Shown in pieces: positions 1 to 6,349 of a stretch of 6,445 nucleotides of DNA. Origin of the DNA: Parachlamydiaceae bacterium (GTDB lineage: Bacteria; Chlamydiota; Chlamydiia; Chlamydiales; Parachlamydiaceae); assembly GCA_013698165.1 (NCBI GenBank), contig JACCVN010000336.1:1-6445 (forward strand), read 5' to 3'. Positions within the stretch are counted from its first letter, which is position 1, and each line of letters begins with the position of its first letter. Made by a program: the position numbers and the translations under genes. A model generated the notes under the pieces. It saw only the letters and a list, made by a program, of their open reading frames with translations, was not told the origin of the DNA and did no database searches.

Positions 1-82
1 ATATTGGGTGACTTACGATCGTTTAACCGCGGGAGCTTTCGCGCAGTTTAAATCGGCAAATTTAGCTTTGACAGTGTACTAG
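1..82 (-). mobile_element. End of an IS630-like element, partial (probable 5' end)
   Basis: The rightmost part of this stretch is the same terminal sequence that closes the transposase gene at the other edge of the window, in inverted orientation. It ends at CTAG (79-82), and IS630 elements typically insert at TA, often within CTAG. Unlike the right-hand copy, bases leading into the repeat do not encode the conserved transposase C-terminus. This is therefore more likely the opposite (upstream, IRL) end of a copy whose transposase runs leftward out of the window. On that reading both flanking copies point the same way. A 26-codon open frame runs rightward here (2-82), but nothing supports it as a gene. 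Confidence 0.5.
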
Positions 83-89
83 CCTGATC
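52..89 (+). repeat. Left copy of IS630-like terminal inverted repeat
   Basis: This 38-base segment matches the reverse complement of 6311-6349 with two substitutions and one single-base gap. The core is CAAATTTAG, one variable base, then TTTGACAGTGTACTAG. The match continues past CTAG for seven more bases (CCTGATC), so either the repeat is longer than the TA boundary suggests or both copies sit in similar flanks. The core contains TTGACA (68-73), a perfect -35 hexamer pointing into the window, but no good -10 follows at 16-18 bases. Confidence 0.8.
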
Positions 90-95
90 TGCTGG

Positions 96-617
96 TTACC
101 CTTCATAAGCCTTCCAGAAACGAGTCAACTTGTTTCCGTTCTCGTCGTAATAAATAACCGAATTATCCGACCCCTCCTCTACTCTAATCCATTTTTTGTG
201 TGTCGTCATATATTTCCTTAGCTTCAATGGTTGCTGAGGTGTGAATGTGAGATGCGAGGGTTCCTAAATACCCTTTTACAATAACTTGTTTATTCAAAAA
301 GTTCTTGGGCTTTGTTCGGTGCCAGCGGGAATAAGCTGAATCCATCCCTCCTGATAAGAGTTGTACATCTTGTCAGAAACATATCTTGAAGTGATTAGTT
401 GTTGAATTTCAGCTCCTGCTATCTCCAAAACCCACCGTATTTCAGGATAATCCCCATCTTCGATACTCTCATAATTAGGAACCCCTGGAAAGGTATGACG
501 AATCAACTTTCCGCGCAGCTTAATAAATGGCAGAGGAATGACGGTGTCATCATCAACTGGATACAGGTACTCTACTATGTGAACAAACTTTTCTTGAACG
601 GCAAAAAGGGTTTCCAT
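96..617 (-). pseudogene. Unrecognised protein of about 173 residues, broken by two homopolymer indels
   Basis: The family is not recognised. The first 107 codons (617-294) start at an ATG with METLFAVQEK and stop at TGA. One more T in the T5 run (plus-strand A at 296-300) would continue the frame as FLNKQVIVKGYLGTLASH and on to EAKEIYDDTQK. One base fewer in the A6 run (plus-strand T at 192-197) then joins it to WIRVEEGSDNSVIYYDENG and a TAA stop at 96-98. The two changes cancel, and the span of 522 bases is exactly 174 codons. All three pieces have ordinary protein composition: mixed charged and aromatic, no signal peptide, no membrane segment. The last piece also has its own ATG (207-209) giving a 37-residue frame. 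No good ribosome site precedes the ATG at 615-617, but no other start lies in the upstream frame before a stop. The indels may be true decay or sequencing errors. Confidence 0.6.
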
Positions 618-699
618 CGACGCTTTAACAACTTTTATGGTTAACGTTCAATGAAAAAAATTGATTATCCTACTTTATATTATTTTTTTTCTAGCAAAT

Positions 700-3129
700 T
701 TACCGTTGAGTTGCTTCCATTAACCTTAACTGTAAGTCGCTAAACCTAGGCTCTTTTTTTATTGAAACAGGATCTAATACAGCCGTTAAGATTTGCATCC
801 CCTTAACATCATTTCGATGTTCAGAACAAAGCATATTGTATGTAGCTCTTGTTTTCGTACACACAAGTGTGTACGGTCTTCCCTTTTCATCTGTTTCATG
901 TGTCATATCCAAGCGACGATCGCGCATGATATTTATCAGATGACTTCGACGATCTTGAGGAACTCTAAATCGATAAACCTGTGCTTGTGGATCGAGTGCG
1001 AATTTTTTTAGTTCAATACAGTCGAGGCATTTACAATTAAGATTAACATCTTGTCGCCAATCTTTCGGTGGTTCTGGAGGATGTTCACTTTTTTCTAGCA
1101 AGAAGGTAGCAGAATATTCCCATAAACGGAGAAATTGCAGATCAGTATTGATTTTATGATTTTTATGAATCGTTGAAATAGCATATGGAAGGGTTGTGCA
1201 AGGATCAAATACGTCTTTCGCTTCCATAATATGAGACACCATTAATTCTAATAAATGATATGCATCCACATGAATAAGTACGTTCCATAAGCCTGTCATG
1301 ACATCTAAAGCTTTTTCCTTAGCTTCCATGACACTTCGACGACCCCTAAAATCATCAGAAGGAACATTTTTTCCCATAAACACTAATCCATTGACAACTT
1401 CTGAAGCCATGCTGTGGATAGTATCTTTTAGTAAATCATTTTTTTCTGAGCTCAATTTAAGAAGAGTGGAAAGTAGATGAACACAATGATGTGGATGAAA
1501 TTGCATATTTTTACTGACTAGGAGGTTAAACAAAGCACTCATCTTAGCGTTATCTAAAAGCTGAATAGCCGTCACCAATGCAGCATTTTCAGTTTCATCG
1601 TAATTGTCAATGACGATTTTTTCGATAAAGTGCTCGATCAATAACCCTTCCTTAAGCCGGCATAACAATAAGATCATTTCGCTCGAATTTGGCTCGTTAC
1701 TACCTTTCCGATAATAACGACGAGATGGACTTGATTCCCAAGCATCTATAATACTTTGTGCTAACAAAGCCATTTCATGTCGCCATTCTCGCGTAATACT
1801 CGCATTTAACTCATTTTCAACGCGTTCTTTGAAATAAACTAGTGCCGCAGCTACCCCTGATTGCAACAGCACTTTTATGTAATGATCTGTTTTCCAGATG
1901 ACAAAGGCAGCGCGATGATAGGCGCGTTCGAAGCTAACACCGGCATTGCCGGTTGCCTCTAACAATCGTTGCTCATCGGGATCTTCATCTTCAAGAGCTC
2001 CTTCAGGAAGGAGTTCTCCACCAACAAGGGGAAGCGCACCGAAATTTACCTGTTGATTTTTGAGGTTCATCCAACCGTCAATATATTGTTCTGAATCACA
2101 GACTTCAACCACTTCGAAATTATCGGATGGAAGGCAATCGTCCTCATCATACCGCCATCGCGATCTTCTTGAGTAGTGATCGTAATCAGGCTCAGCACTC
2201 CCTGATTCTACAATATGTACAACTCCAAGGTAAATAGCACAATTAGCCTTTAGCGCCGCTTCAGAAAGCACCTTTCCCATTGCTGCATCTGCGTTTTTAA
2301 GAGTAGAAAAAGAGAGTTCCGCTTGAGAGTATTGATGTTCGAGGAGCCAAGCAATTTTTGCAGGCGAGTTGTCTTGGGTAAAGGATTTAGTAAAAATATC
2401 GGCTACCTCAGAAATTATTTGATCATAATTCGGTGCAGTAAGATCTGAAGAGGTGTCTTTTGCTTGTTTCTGGATAAGGTTATAAACAAGACATACGCGA
2501 TATCCTTGTGTAACGGGACGCACCTCGTGTTCACAGTCAGCATAAAAGGCTCCGAAGGTTAGTTCAGAACTCTCAGTATTATTTAAATCCAAAATTTGTT
2601 CTTTTCCCGCATGGCGAATAATTAATTCTCCTCCTTTATGCGGAGAAGGCCAAACGACAACAAGAGTACCAAACATACCTGCAGATTTTTCAGAATCTCG
2701 ATGAGGAAGAAAAAAGCTTCCCGTATCATAAACTAACAATTTGTATAGTTCCGCTTCGACACTTACTTCGTGACACCCCAGCTGTTTTTTAACATCAGTA
2801 ATAATAGCTTCAAAATGAGATGACCAGGATTTACCAGAAATATGAACTTGTTCCGGAGGCAGTTGCCATGTTTTTCTGACAGACGTGTCCAAAATTGTTT
2901 CTGCGCCCCTTCCATAAGGGGCTTGAGTCGCCTGTTCAATAATTTTTTTGATTTGATCTACTGAAATCGGAAATGAAACAATTCCTACTCCGTCCACCTC
3001 AACTTTTGGCATTGGTATTTCTTTTGCACCATAAGCATAAAAATTCCCGGGTTGAGGGAGATCTGACAATAGGGTCTCCAATTCTTGCAGGTCTTGATTA
3101 TATTCCACTTCTATTGCGTCGTTCGACAT
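700..3129 (-). CDS. Large Fe(II)/2-oxoglutarate-dependent oxygenase (prolyl 4-hydroxylase type) with long C-terminal extension
   Basis: Predicted cytoplasmic oxygenase of 809 residues that would hydroxylate a protein or other substrate using Fe(II), O2 and 2-oxoglutarate; the substrate is unknown. The jelly-roll domain covers about residues 30-220. The iron triad is visible as H143-R-D145 (in FLPHRDSEKSAG) and H201 (CEHEVRPV), with R211 (GYRVCLVYNL) placed to bind 2-oxoglutarate. Family domains are usually about 200 residues, so most of this protein is extension. It has an acidic and arginine-rich stretch near 310-345, a GNAGVSFERAYHRAAFVIW block near 394-412, a helical middle region, and a C-terminal block with clustered cysteines (CKCLDC, 699-704) followed by RRSHL and a KGRPYTLVCTKT motif. 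From memory, this order resembles large oxygenases of fungi and other eukaryotes. There is no signal peptide. I chose the ATG at 3127-3129 because GAGAG lies five bases upstream; a TTG four codons earlier overlaps that site. The frame is uninterrupted. Confidence 0.88.
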   Translation of the reverse strand: MSNDAIEVEYNQDLQELETLLSDLPQPGNFYAYGAKEIPMPKVEVDGVGIVSFPISVDQIKKIIEQATQAPYGRGAETILDTSVRKTWQLPPEQVHISGKSWSSHFEAIITDVKKQLGCHEVSVEAELYKLLVYDTGSFFLPHRDSEKSAGMFGTLVVVWPSPHKGGELIIRHAGKEQILDLNNTESSELTFGAFYADCEHEVRPVTQGYRVCLVYNLIQKQAKDTSSDLTAPNYDQIISEVADIFTKSFTQDNSPAKIAWLLEHQYSQAELSFSTLKNADAAMGKVLSEAALKANCAIYLGVVHIVESGSAEPDYDHYSRRSRWRYDEDDCLPSDNFEVVEVCDSEQYIDGWMNLKNQQVNFGALPLVGGELLPEGALEDEDPDEQRLLEATGNAGVSFERAYHRAAFVIWKTDHYIKVLLQSGVAAALVYFKERVENELNASITREWRHEMALLAQSIIDAWESSPSRRYYRKGSNEPNSSEMILLLCRLKEGLLIEHFIEKIVIDNYDETENAALVTAIQLLDNAKMSALFNLLVSKNMQFHPHHCVHLLSTLLKLSSEKNDLLKDTIHSMASEVVNGLVFMGKNVPSDDFRGRRSVMEAKEKALDVMTGLWNVLIHVDAYHLLELMVSHIMEAKDVFDPCTTLPYAISTIHKNHKINTDLQFLRLWEYSATFLLEKSEHPPEPPKDWRQDVNLNCKCLDCIELKKFALDPQAQVYRFRVPQDRRSHLINIMRDRRLDMTHETDEKGRPYTLVCTKTRATYNMLCSEHRNDVKGMQILTAVLDPVSIKKEPRFSDLQLRLMEATQR

Positions 3130-3139
3130 ATTTGCTCTC
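3130..3139 (-). promoter_or_regulatory. Ribosome binding site of the oxygenase gene
   Basis: On the minus strand GAGAG (3139-3135) stands five bases before the ATG at 3129. This decides the start against the in-frame TTG at 3139-3141, which overlaps the site and would add four residues. No convincing -35/-10 pair was found further upstream. CATAAT occurs on the minus strand near 3160, but without a good -35 partner. Confidence 0.5.
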
Positions 3140-3141
3140 AA

Positions 3142-3435
3142 AGTCGATGGGTTAGATCATTATGATATAAATTCTGGTGCAGGATATCACAGATAAGAAT
3201 TGGTTGAAAAGCACATTTTGATCAGACTGCAAGCATCATTACAGGAAGCGGGAGTACTCATTTCAGAGGTTTGAAGTGATCGATTCCAGCTGAGCTTGAG
3301 CCTTTGATGGAGGACCATGATGTGATTTGGTAATTTGAGACGATAAATGATTAAAAAACAGTGAAATGAGGCAAAGTGGTGCCATTCCATTGCTGGGCAG
3401 TGGGATGGCCTTTCCGGTGACAACTTATGCGGGCC
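3142..3435. other. Gene-free stretch between the oxygenase and the IS91 remnant
   Basis: No frame here has a plausible protein. The short open frames on both strands show no family features and overlap each other. The part next to the transposase stop codon is richer in G and C, like the IS91 remnant, and probably belongs to the 3' end of that element. The part nearer the oxygenase must hold its promoter. No inverted repeats, hairpin terminator or RNA gene could be made out. Confidence 0.5.
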
Positions 3436-3960
3436 TCAATCGCTCCAGTGGGGCGGATCGCTATGGTCTGCCCAATGAGGTGGATCACAAGCCTCTTCAA
3501 TGGGAGGTGGATCCGGTCCTGTTTCCCAGTGAAGCTGAACCTCCATTTCGGGAAAACCATCTTGTGTTCCAGGGATCAACTGACAAAAATCCCAATCCAT
3601 TAGGTCATAGAGAGGATCGAAATCGGGAGATTCTGTCGGCCAACCGATGCCTCTTAGAATGCGTTGGATTTCTAAATTGTGAGTCACAAAAGCGATAATT
3701 TTGATTTTGCCCCCGCATATACAAATGAGTGGGTTGACCTCGTAAATGCGTGCAATAAGTTTAGCCCAATCGAAGGAGACTCTTCTTCTTGTCCATAGCA
3801 TTTTTTACGGAAGCAGGTGAAATTTCATCGAGGCGGTGTCCTGCACTGGCCGACACTTTTTTCTTGAGCGGCGAGTTAGATGCAAATGCGCCATGGTAGT
3901 GGTGACGATGGCGGGAGGATGTGGAATGAAAGCTGCAATCCTTTTGAGTATCGGGGATCG
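3436..3960 (-). pseudogene. IS91-family (Y2 rolling-circle) transposase, C-terminal remnant with frameshifts
   Basis: Three frames must be joined to read the family sequence. The most upstream piece reads LKRIAAFIPHP (about 3950-3918). A shift near 3910-3918 leads to RHRHHYHGAFASNSPLKKK, matching the RYHG-APNSPLR block of IS91-type transposases. A second shift near 3780-3795 leads to RRRVSFDWAKLIARIYEVNP, then a CICGG zinc-ribbon half and KIKIIAFVTH, the typical C-terminal block. The tail has PGTQDGFPEMEVQLHW and ends in repeated DPPHW units before TGA at 3436-3438. The N-terminal part, with the usual zinc finger and the two catalytic tyrosines, is absent. IS91 elements move by a rolling-circle mechanism; this one cannot encode a working enzyme. 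Higher G+C than the genes to its right supports a foreign origin. Family assignment rests on remembered conserved blocks. Confidence 0.75.
3445..3513 (-). repeat. Degenerate repeats encoding DPPHW units at the transposase C-terminus
   Basis: Three related segments (3445-3459, 3471-3486, 3498-3513) each end in GGATC on the plus strand and encode DPPHWSD, DPPHWAD and a diverged DPPPIEE on the minus strand. Spacing between units is irregular. Such proline-histidine-tryptophan tails are, from memory, a feature of some IS91-type transposases, so this is internal repetition of the gene and not a separate element. Confidence 0.6.
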
Positions 3961-3975
3961 CAAGAGTTTACGTGA

Positions 3976-4461
3976 CTAGCAAGGGACTTTGGTCTTCAAA
4001 AATTTGGGGAGTCTCGTAAAGCAGCGATGGAAGCTTTGCATGACTTTGTAATATCTGGTATTGGCCAAGACGATGAAATTGATTTTAAAAAAGGAAGCTC
4101 AGGAGGTATTCTCGGAGATGAGAGGTTTATTGAACATGTGCAAAATGAGATCGATAGCAACAAGGAAGAAAAACTATGCATAATTGACCTCAGCATATTA
4201 ATTTCGGTCATTACGAATTGGTATGACGTTGAAGCGGAAATGCTGCAAGCACCTGGCATAGAGCGGAAAATGACTCACATCAGGCCGATGGCATCTTCGT
4301 TTGCTTCACTTGATATTCTTAAATTATTAGGAAATTTTGGACAGATTCAGTCTTTAAATACAAGAATCGGAATTTGGTCTCATGATTTACATATCGAGAA
4401 ACAAGATTATAGTTTAAACCCCTCGTGTGAAGTATGTGGTTTTCTACAAAAAACAACTTAA
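3976..4461 (+). pseudogene. REP-associated tyrosine transposase (IS200-like, RAYT), remnant without its catalytic domain
   Basis: The frame opens right after a stop at 3973-3975 and reads LARDFGLQKFGESRKAAMEA, then DFVISGIGQDD, GSSGGILGDERFIEHV and, further on, a helical part with NWYDVEAEMLQAPGIERKMT. These blocks match the region after the Y1 domain in REP-associated transposases: an FG-R-A-FV-GI segment, a GS--ILGD-FI segment, and a DnaA-like helix-turn-helix region with the APG-ER signature. The HUH motif and catalytic tyrosine should lie upstream and are missing, replaced by the IS91 remnant on the other strand. After about 4350 family resemblance fades, and the last 30 or so codons are probably unrelated sequence read through to a stop. 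The ATG at 4027 is internal to the conserved part, so it is not a natural start. Non-functional as a transposase. Confidence 0.65.
4386..4413 (+). promoter_or_regulatory. Candidate sigma-70-type promoter for the transporter operon
   Basis: TTTACA (4386-4391) and TATAGT (4408-4413) are separated by 16 bases, and each matches the consensus at five of six positions. Transcription would begin near 4420, leaving a leader of only about 14 bases before the transporter ATG. The site lies inside the open frame of the decayed transposase, so the promoter may have been created or brought in at the junction. No operator or riboswitch is visible. Confidence 0.45.
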
Positions 4462-5666
4462 TTGTTCTGCCAAATGAATGTAAAAAGCTAATATTCTTAA
4501 ACTCCTTGTTTCAAGGGGGACGCCTTTTTGTCGGAGCTATTTGTGTTCTTTATTTTTTATCCTTTGACTTACAAACTGAAGATTATGCATGGATCAAAAC
4601 AATCCAAGCTATAATATTTATAGGGCTGGATATTCCTTTAGGATATCTTTTGAGTAGAATTGGCGAATATAAATCTCTTTTGCTTTCATTAGTTTTCGGA
4701 ATAATTGGAACTATTGGCTACCTTATATCCACATCATTTTTTGGTTTTCTAGCTTCTGAAACTTTTTTAGCTTTATCCATATCTATTTGGCCAGTCGCAC
4801 TTTCTGCTTTTTCTATGAGAATATTAAAAAAATATAAAACTGATGGTCTCGTTGAAAAGTTCTTCCATTCGGGAGATGCCGTTTCAAATTTGTTTGTGCT
4901 TGTATGTGGTTCCTTAGGAGGACTGTTTTATGCTTATAATAAATATATACCTTATTCCTTTTTCTTAATTTTTTATCTTGTTGCAGCAATATTTACATTT
5001 TTATTTATTAAAGATTTAGAGGTTATTAAAACCGAAAAAAAAGAAAAAAGTAATTTCATTTCAAACATTCAAGAAATGAAATCTGTATTTCCCTATGCTC
5101 TTATCCTCTTTCTTGCTCAATTTTTTATGCAACCTCTATTCCATTATTGGCAACCATTATTTGGAGAAAAATTTGTTGTAAGTTCAAATGATTTATCACT
5201 TGTTTTTATTGGTTATTCGCTTTCAATGAGCGTTATCTCATGGGGGTATTCTCAATTAACTCATTATACAATCCTTCGTTCTAATTTATTTGTTGTGAGT
5301 TCTGCACTTTGCGCTGGCCTAATTTACAGCATTATTACAAAAACGAATAGTTTTATCTATTCATTAATATTTTTAGCGCTTACTTTCGGAATTTTTAATT
5401 TGGTACAAATTGCAAGTGGGGTTTTAATACAAAACAAATTAAATCAGTATAATAGAATGATCGTTGTTAAGTACATTTCATTCTGTTCACGAATTGGAAT
5501 GATTATTTCTTTGAGTTTTCTTCATTGGTTATTTGCTAATGATTGGGGAACAAGTGAAATTTATGCATTTTACGGGAAACTAGCAGTTTTAGTATTCCTT
5601 GTTTATTTAATTTGGATAATTATTCCAAAATCGGAGATAGAATATGTTCCTGAGTACACAAGTTGA
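4434..5666 (+). CDS. Major facilitator superfamily (MFS) transporter
   Basis: Inner-membrane permease of 410 residues, the usual length for a 12-helix MFS protein; the substrate cannot be told. About six hydrophobic segments lie before residue 193 and six after 219, split by a lysine-rich cytoplasmic loop (EKKEKSN, about 201-207). The loop between helices 2 and 3 reads GYLLSRIGEYK (70-80), which fits the MFS motif A pattern of G, R, G and a basic residue. There is no signal peptide, as expected. The start is uncertain: the ATG at 4434 lies in the end of the transposase remnant with only a poor, too-close GAAG before it, and no other ATG occurs before the first helices. The first 15 or so residues may therefore be newly acquired. 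The gene is markedly AT-rich compared with the oxygenase and the IS91 remnant, suggesting a separate origin. It is followed by an overlapping acetyltransferase, suggesting export or uptake of a compound that the partner also handles. Confidence 0.85.
   Translation: MWFSTKNNLIVLPNECKKLIFLNSLFQGGRLFVGAICVLYFLSFDLQTEDYAWIKTIQAIIFIGLDIPLGYLLSRIGEYKSLLLSLVFGIIGTIGYLISTSFFGFLASETFLALSISIWPVALSAFSMRILKKYKTDGLVEKFFHSGDAVSNLFVLVCGSLGGLFYAYNKYIPYSFFLIFYLVAAIFTFLFIKDLEVIKTEKKEKSNFISNIQEMKSVFPYALILFLAQFFMQPLFHYWQPLFGEKFVVSSNDLSLVFIGYSLSMSVISWGYSQLTHYTILRSNLFVVSSALCAGLIYSIITKTNSFIYSLIFLALTFGIFNLVQIASGVLIQNKLNQYNRMIVVKYISFCSRIGMIISLSFLHWLFANDWGTSEIYAFYGKLAVLVFLVYLIWIIIPKSEIEYVPEYTS
5633..5643 (+). promoter_or_regulatory. 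Ribosome binding site of the acetyltransferase gene, inside the transporter gene
   Basis: GGAG (5633-5636) lies seven bases before the ATG at 5644, a good Shine-Dalgarno distance. It supports this start over the in-frame ATG at 5686, which has only AGG five bases upstream. Because the site and start lie within the last codons of the transporter, ribosomes finishing that gene could re-initiate here. Confidence 0.6.
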
Positions 5667-6204
5667 TTCAACAAACCAGGTTTTAATGTCTATATATAAT
5701 CAATATGAACAAACACCTATTTTAAAAACATTCACTTCCGCAGATATTGATGATTTTATGGAATGGGCCACAGATGATGAAGTCACAAAATATCTGATGT
5801 GGAACAGCTATACTTCACGTGAGTCTGCTGAAGATTTTTTTAAAAATGTTGTCGAGAATCATCCTTGGTTTAAAGCAGTGTGTCTAGAAAAAAAAGTAAT
5901 TGGTTCTATTACTCTTGATAAAGGAAAAGAGGCGCATAGTTGTAAAGCAGAACTTGGTTATGTCATATCAAGAAAATATTGGAACAATGGTTTTGCTACA
6001 AAAGCAATTAATCTAGCAATTCAAAAAGGTTTTGAAGATCTAGATATTCAAAGAATTGAAGCGTTTGTAGACCCTACTAATATAGCTTCTCAACGCGTTT
6101 TAGAGAAAACGGGCTTTGTCAAAGAAGGATTATTGAGAAATTATATTACACAAAAAGGTATCCTTAAAGATCGTTTAGTTTATGCAATTTTTAAACTATC
6201 TTAA
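5644..6204 (+). CDS. GNAT-family N-acetyltransferase (RimJ/RimL-like)
   Basis: Predicted to transfer an acetyl group from acetyl-CoA to an amine on a protein N-terminus or a small molecule; the acceptor is unknown. Length is 186 residues, normal for the family. The fold starts at about residue 25 (ILKTFTSADIDDFMEWATDD). A central strand KKVIGSITLDK precedes the acetyl-CoA site AELGYVISRKYWNNGFATKA (102-121), where NNGFAT stands for the usual Q/R-x-x-G-x-A loop. The C-terminal part has the conserved NIASQRVLEKTGFVKEG (146-162) and a closing D-x-L-V-Y-A segment. The first 23 bases overlap the transporter's 3' end, so the two are probably one operon with coupled translation. A start at 5686 would remove 14 residues that precede the fold. 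Base composition matches the transporter. Acetyltransferase-permease pairs can serve drug or metabolite resistance, but nothing here proves that. Confidence 0.88.
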   Translation: MFLSTQVDSTNQVLMSIYNQYEQTPILKTFTSADIDDFMEWATDDEVTKYLMWNSYTSRESAEDFFKNVVENHPWFKAVCLEKKVIGSITLDKGKEAHSCKAELGYVISRKYWNNGFATKAINLAIQKGFEDLDIQRIEAFVDPTNIASQRVLEKTGFVKEGLLRNYITQKGILKDRLVYAIFKLS

Positions 6205-6273
6205 TAAAGAATATGTAATTCCAAATGAACCTATTAATGTAGCTTTGTCGTATAATTACTCCTCTAGACATTT

Positions 6274-6314
6274 AAGTTTGGGGTCAAGTTTGAGGTCAGT
6301 TTGAATTTGGGATC
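6274..6314 (+). repeat. Short degenerate direct repeats beside the IS end
   Basis: AAGTTTGGGGTC (6274-6285) is followed directly by AAGTTTGAGGTC (6286-6297), one base different, then AGTTTG and AATTTGGGATC (6304-6314), which looks like a third, diverged unit. The array runs straight into the terminal inverted repeat of the right-hand IS. Function unknown. The acetyltransferase stop is 70 bases upstream, and no stem-loop terminator was seen in between. Confidence 0.6.
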
Positions 6315-6349
6315 AGGCCTAGTACACTGTCAAACCTAAATTTGCGGAT
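6311..6349 (-). repeat. Right copy of IS630-like terminal inverted repeat
   Basis: The reverse complement matches 52-89 at 36 of 39 aligned positions, counting one gap. CTAG at 6319-6322 probably marks the TA insertion site. The repeat overlaps the transposase stop codon (6336-6338), so the gene ends within the element's terminus. TTGACA, read on the minus strand at 6333-6328, points into the window. Confidence 0.8.

Noticed and set aside
2..82. Rightward open frame of 26 codons ending at the TAG inside the left terminal repeat
   Set aside because: It could be the tail of a gene cut by the IS, but its last nine codons are the repeat itself and the rest has no recognisable motif. The IS-end explanation is simpler.
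399..644. Plus-strand open frame of 81 codons
   Set aside because: It lies opposite the broken minus-strand gene, whose three pieces have better protein composition. It has no ribosome site or family feature.
651..699. A- and T-rich stretch between the oxygenase stop and the next minus-strand gene, considered as terminator or promoter
   Set aside because: The A and T runs are not preceded by a stable stem, and no -35/-10 pair has acceptable spacing.
3187..3560. Two overlapping minus-strand open frames near the IS91 remnant (3187-3423 and 3351-3560)
   Set aside because: The second overlaps the transposase tail in another frame, and neither has conserved motifs. They look like chance frames in the element's 3' flank.
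3366..3698. Plus-strand open frame of 110 codons
   Set aside because: It is antisense to the recognisable transposase C-terminus with its CICGG and DPPHW motifs.
3996..4259. Minus-strand frame of 87 codons with a serine-rich, hydrophobic look
   Set aside because: It is antisense to the RAYT-like remnant, which has several family blocks in order. The serine and isoleucine richness comes from the complementary codons.
6205..6273. Possible terminator after the acetyltransferase
   Set aside because: No stem-loop followed by a T run could be found, only AT-rich sequence.
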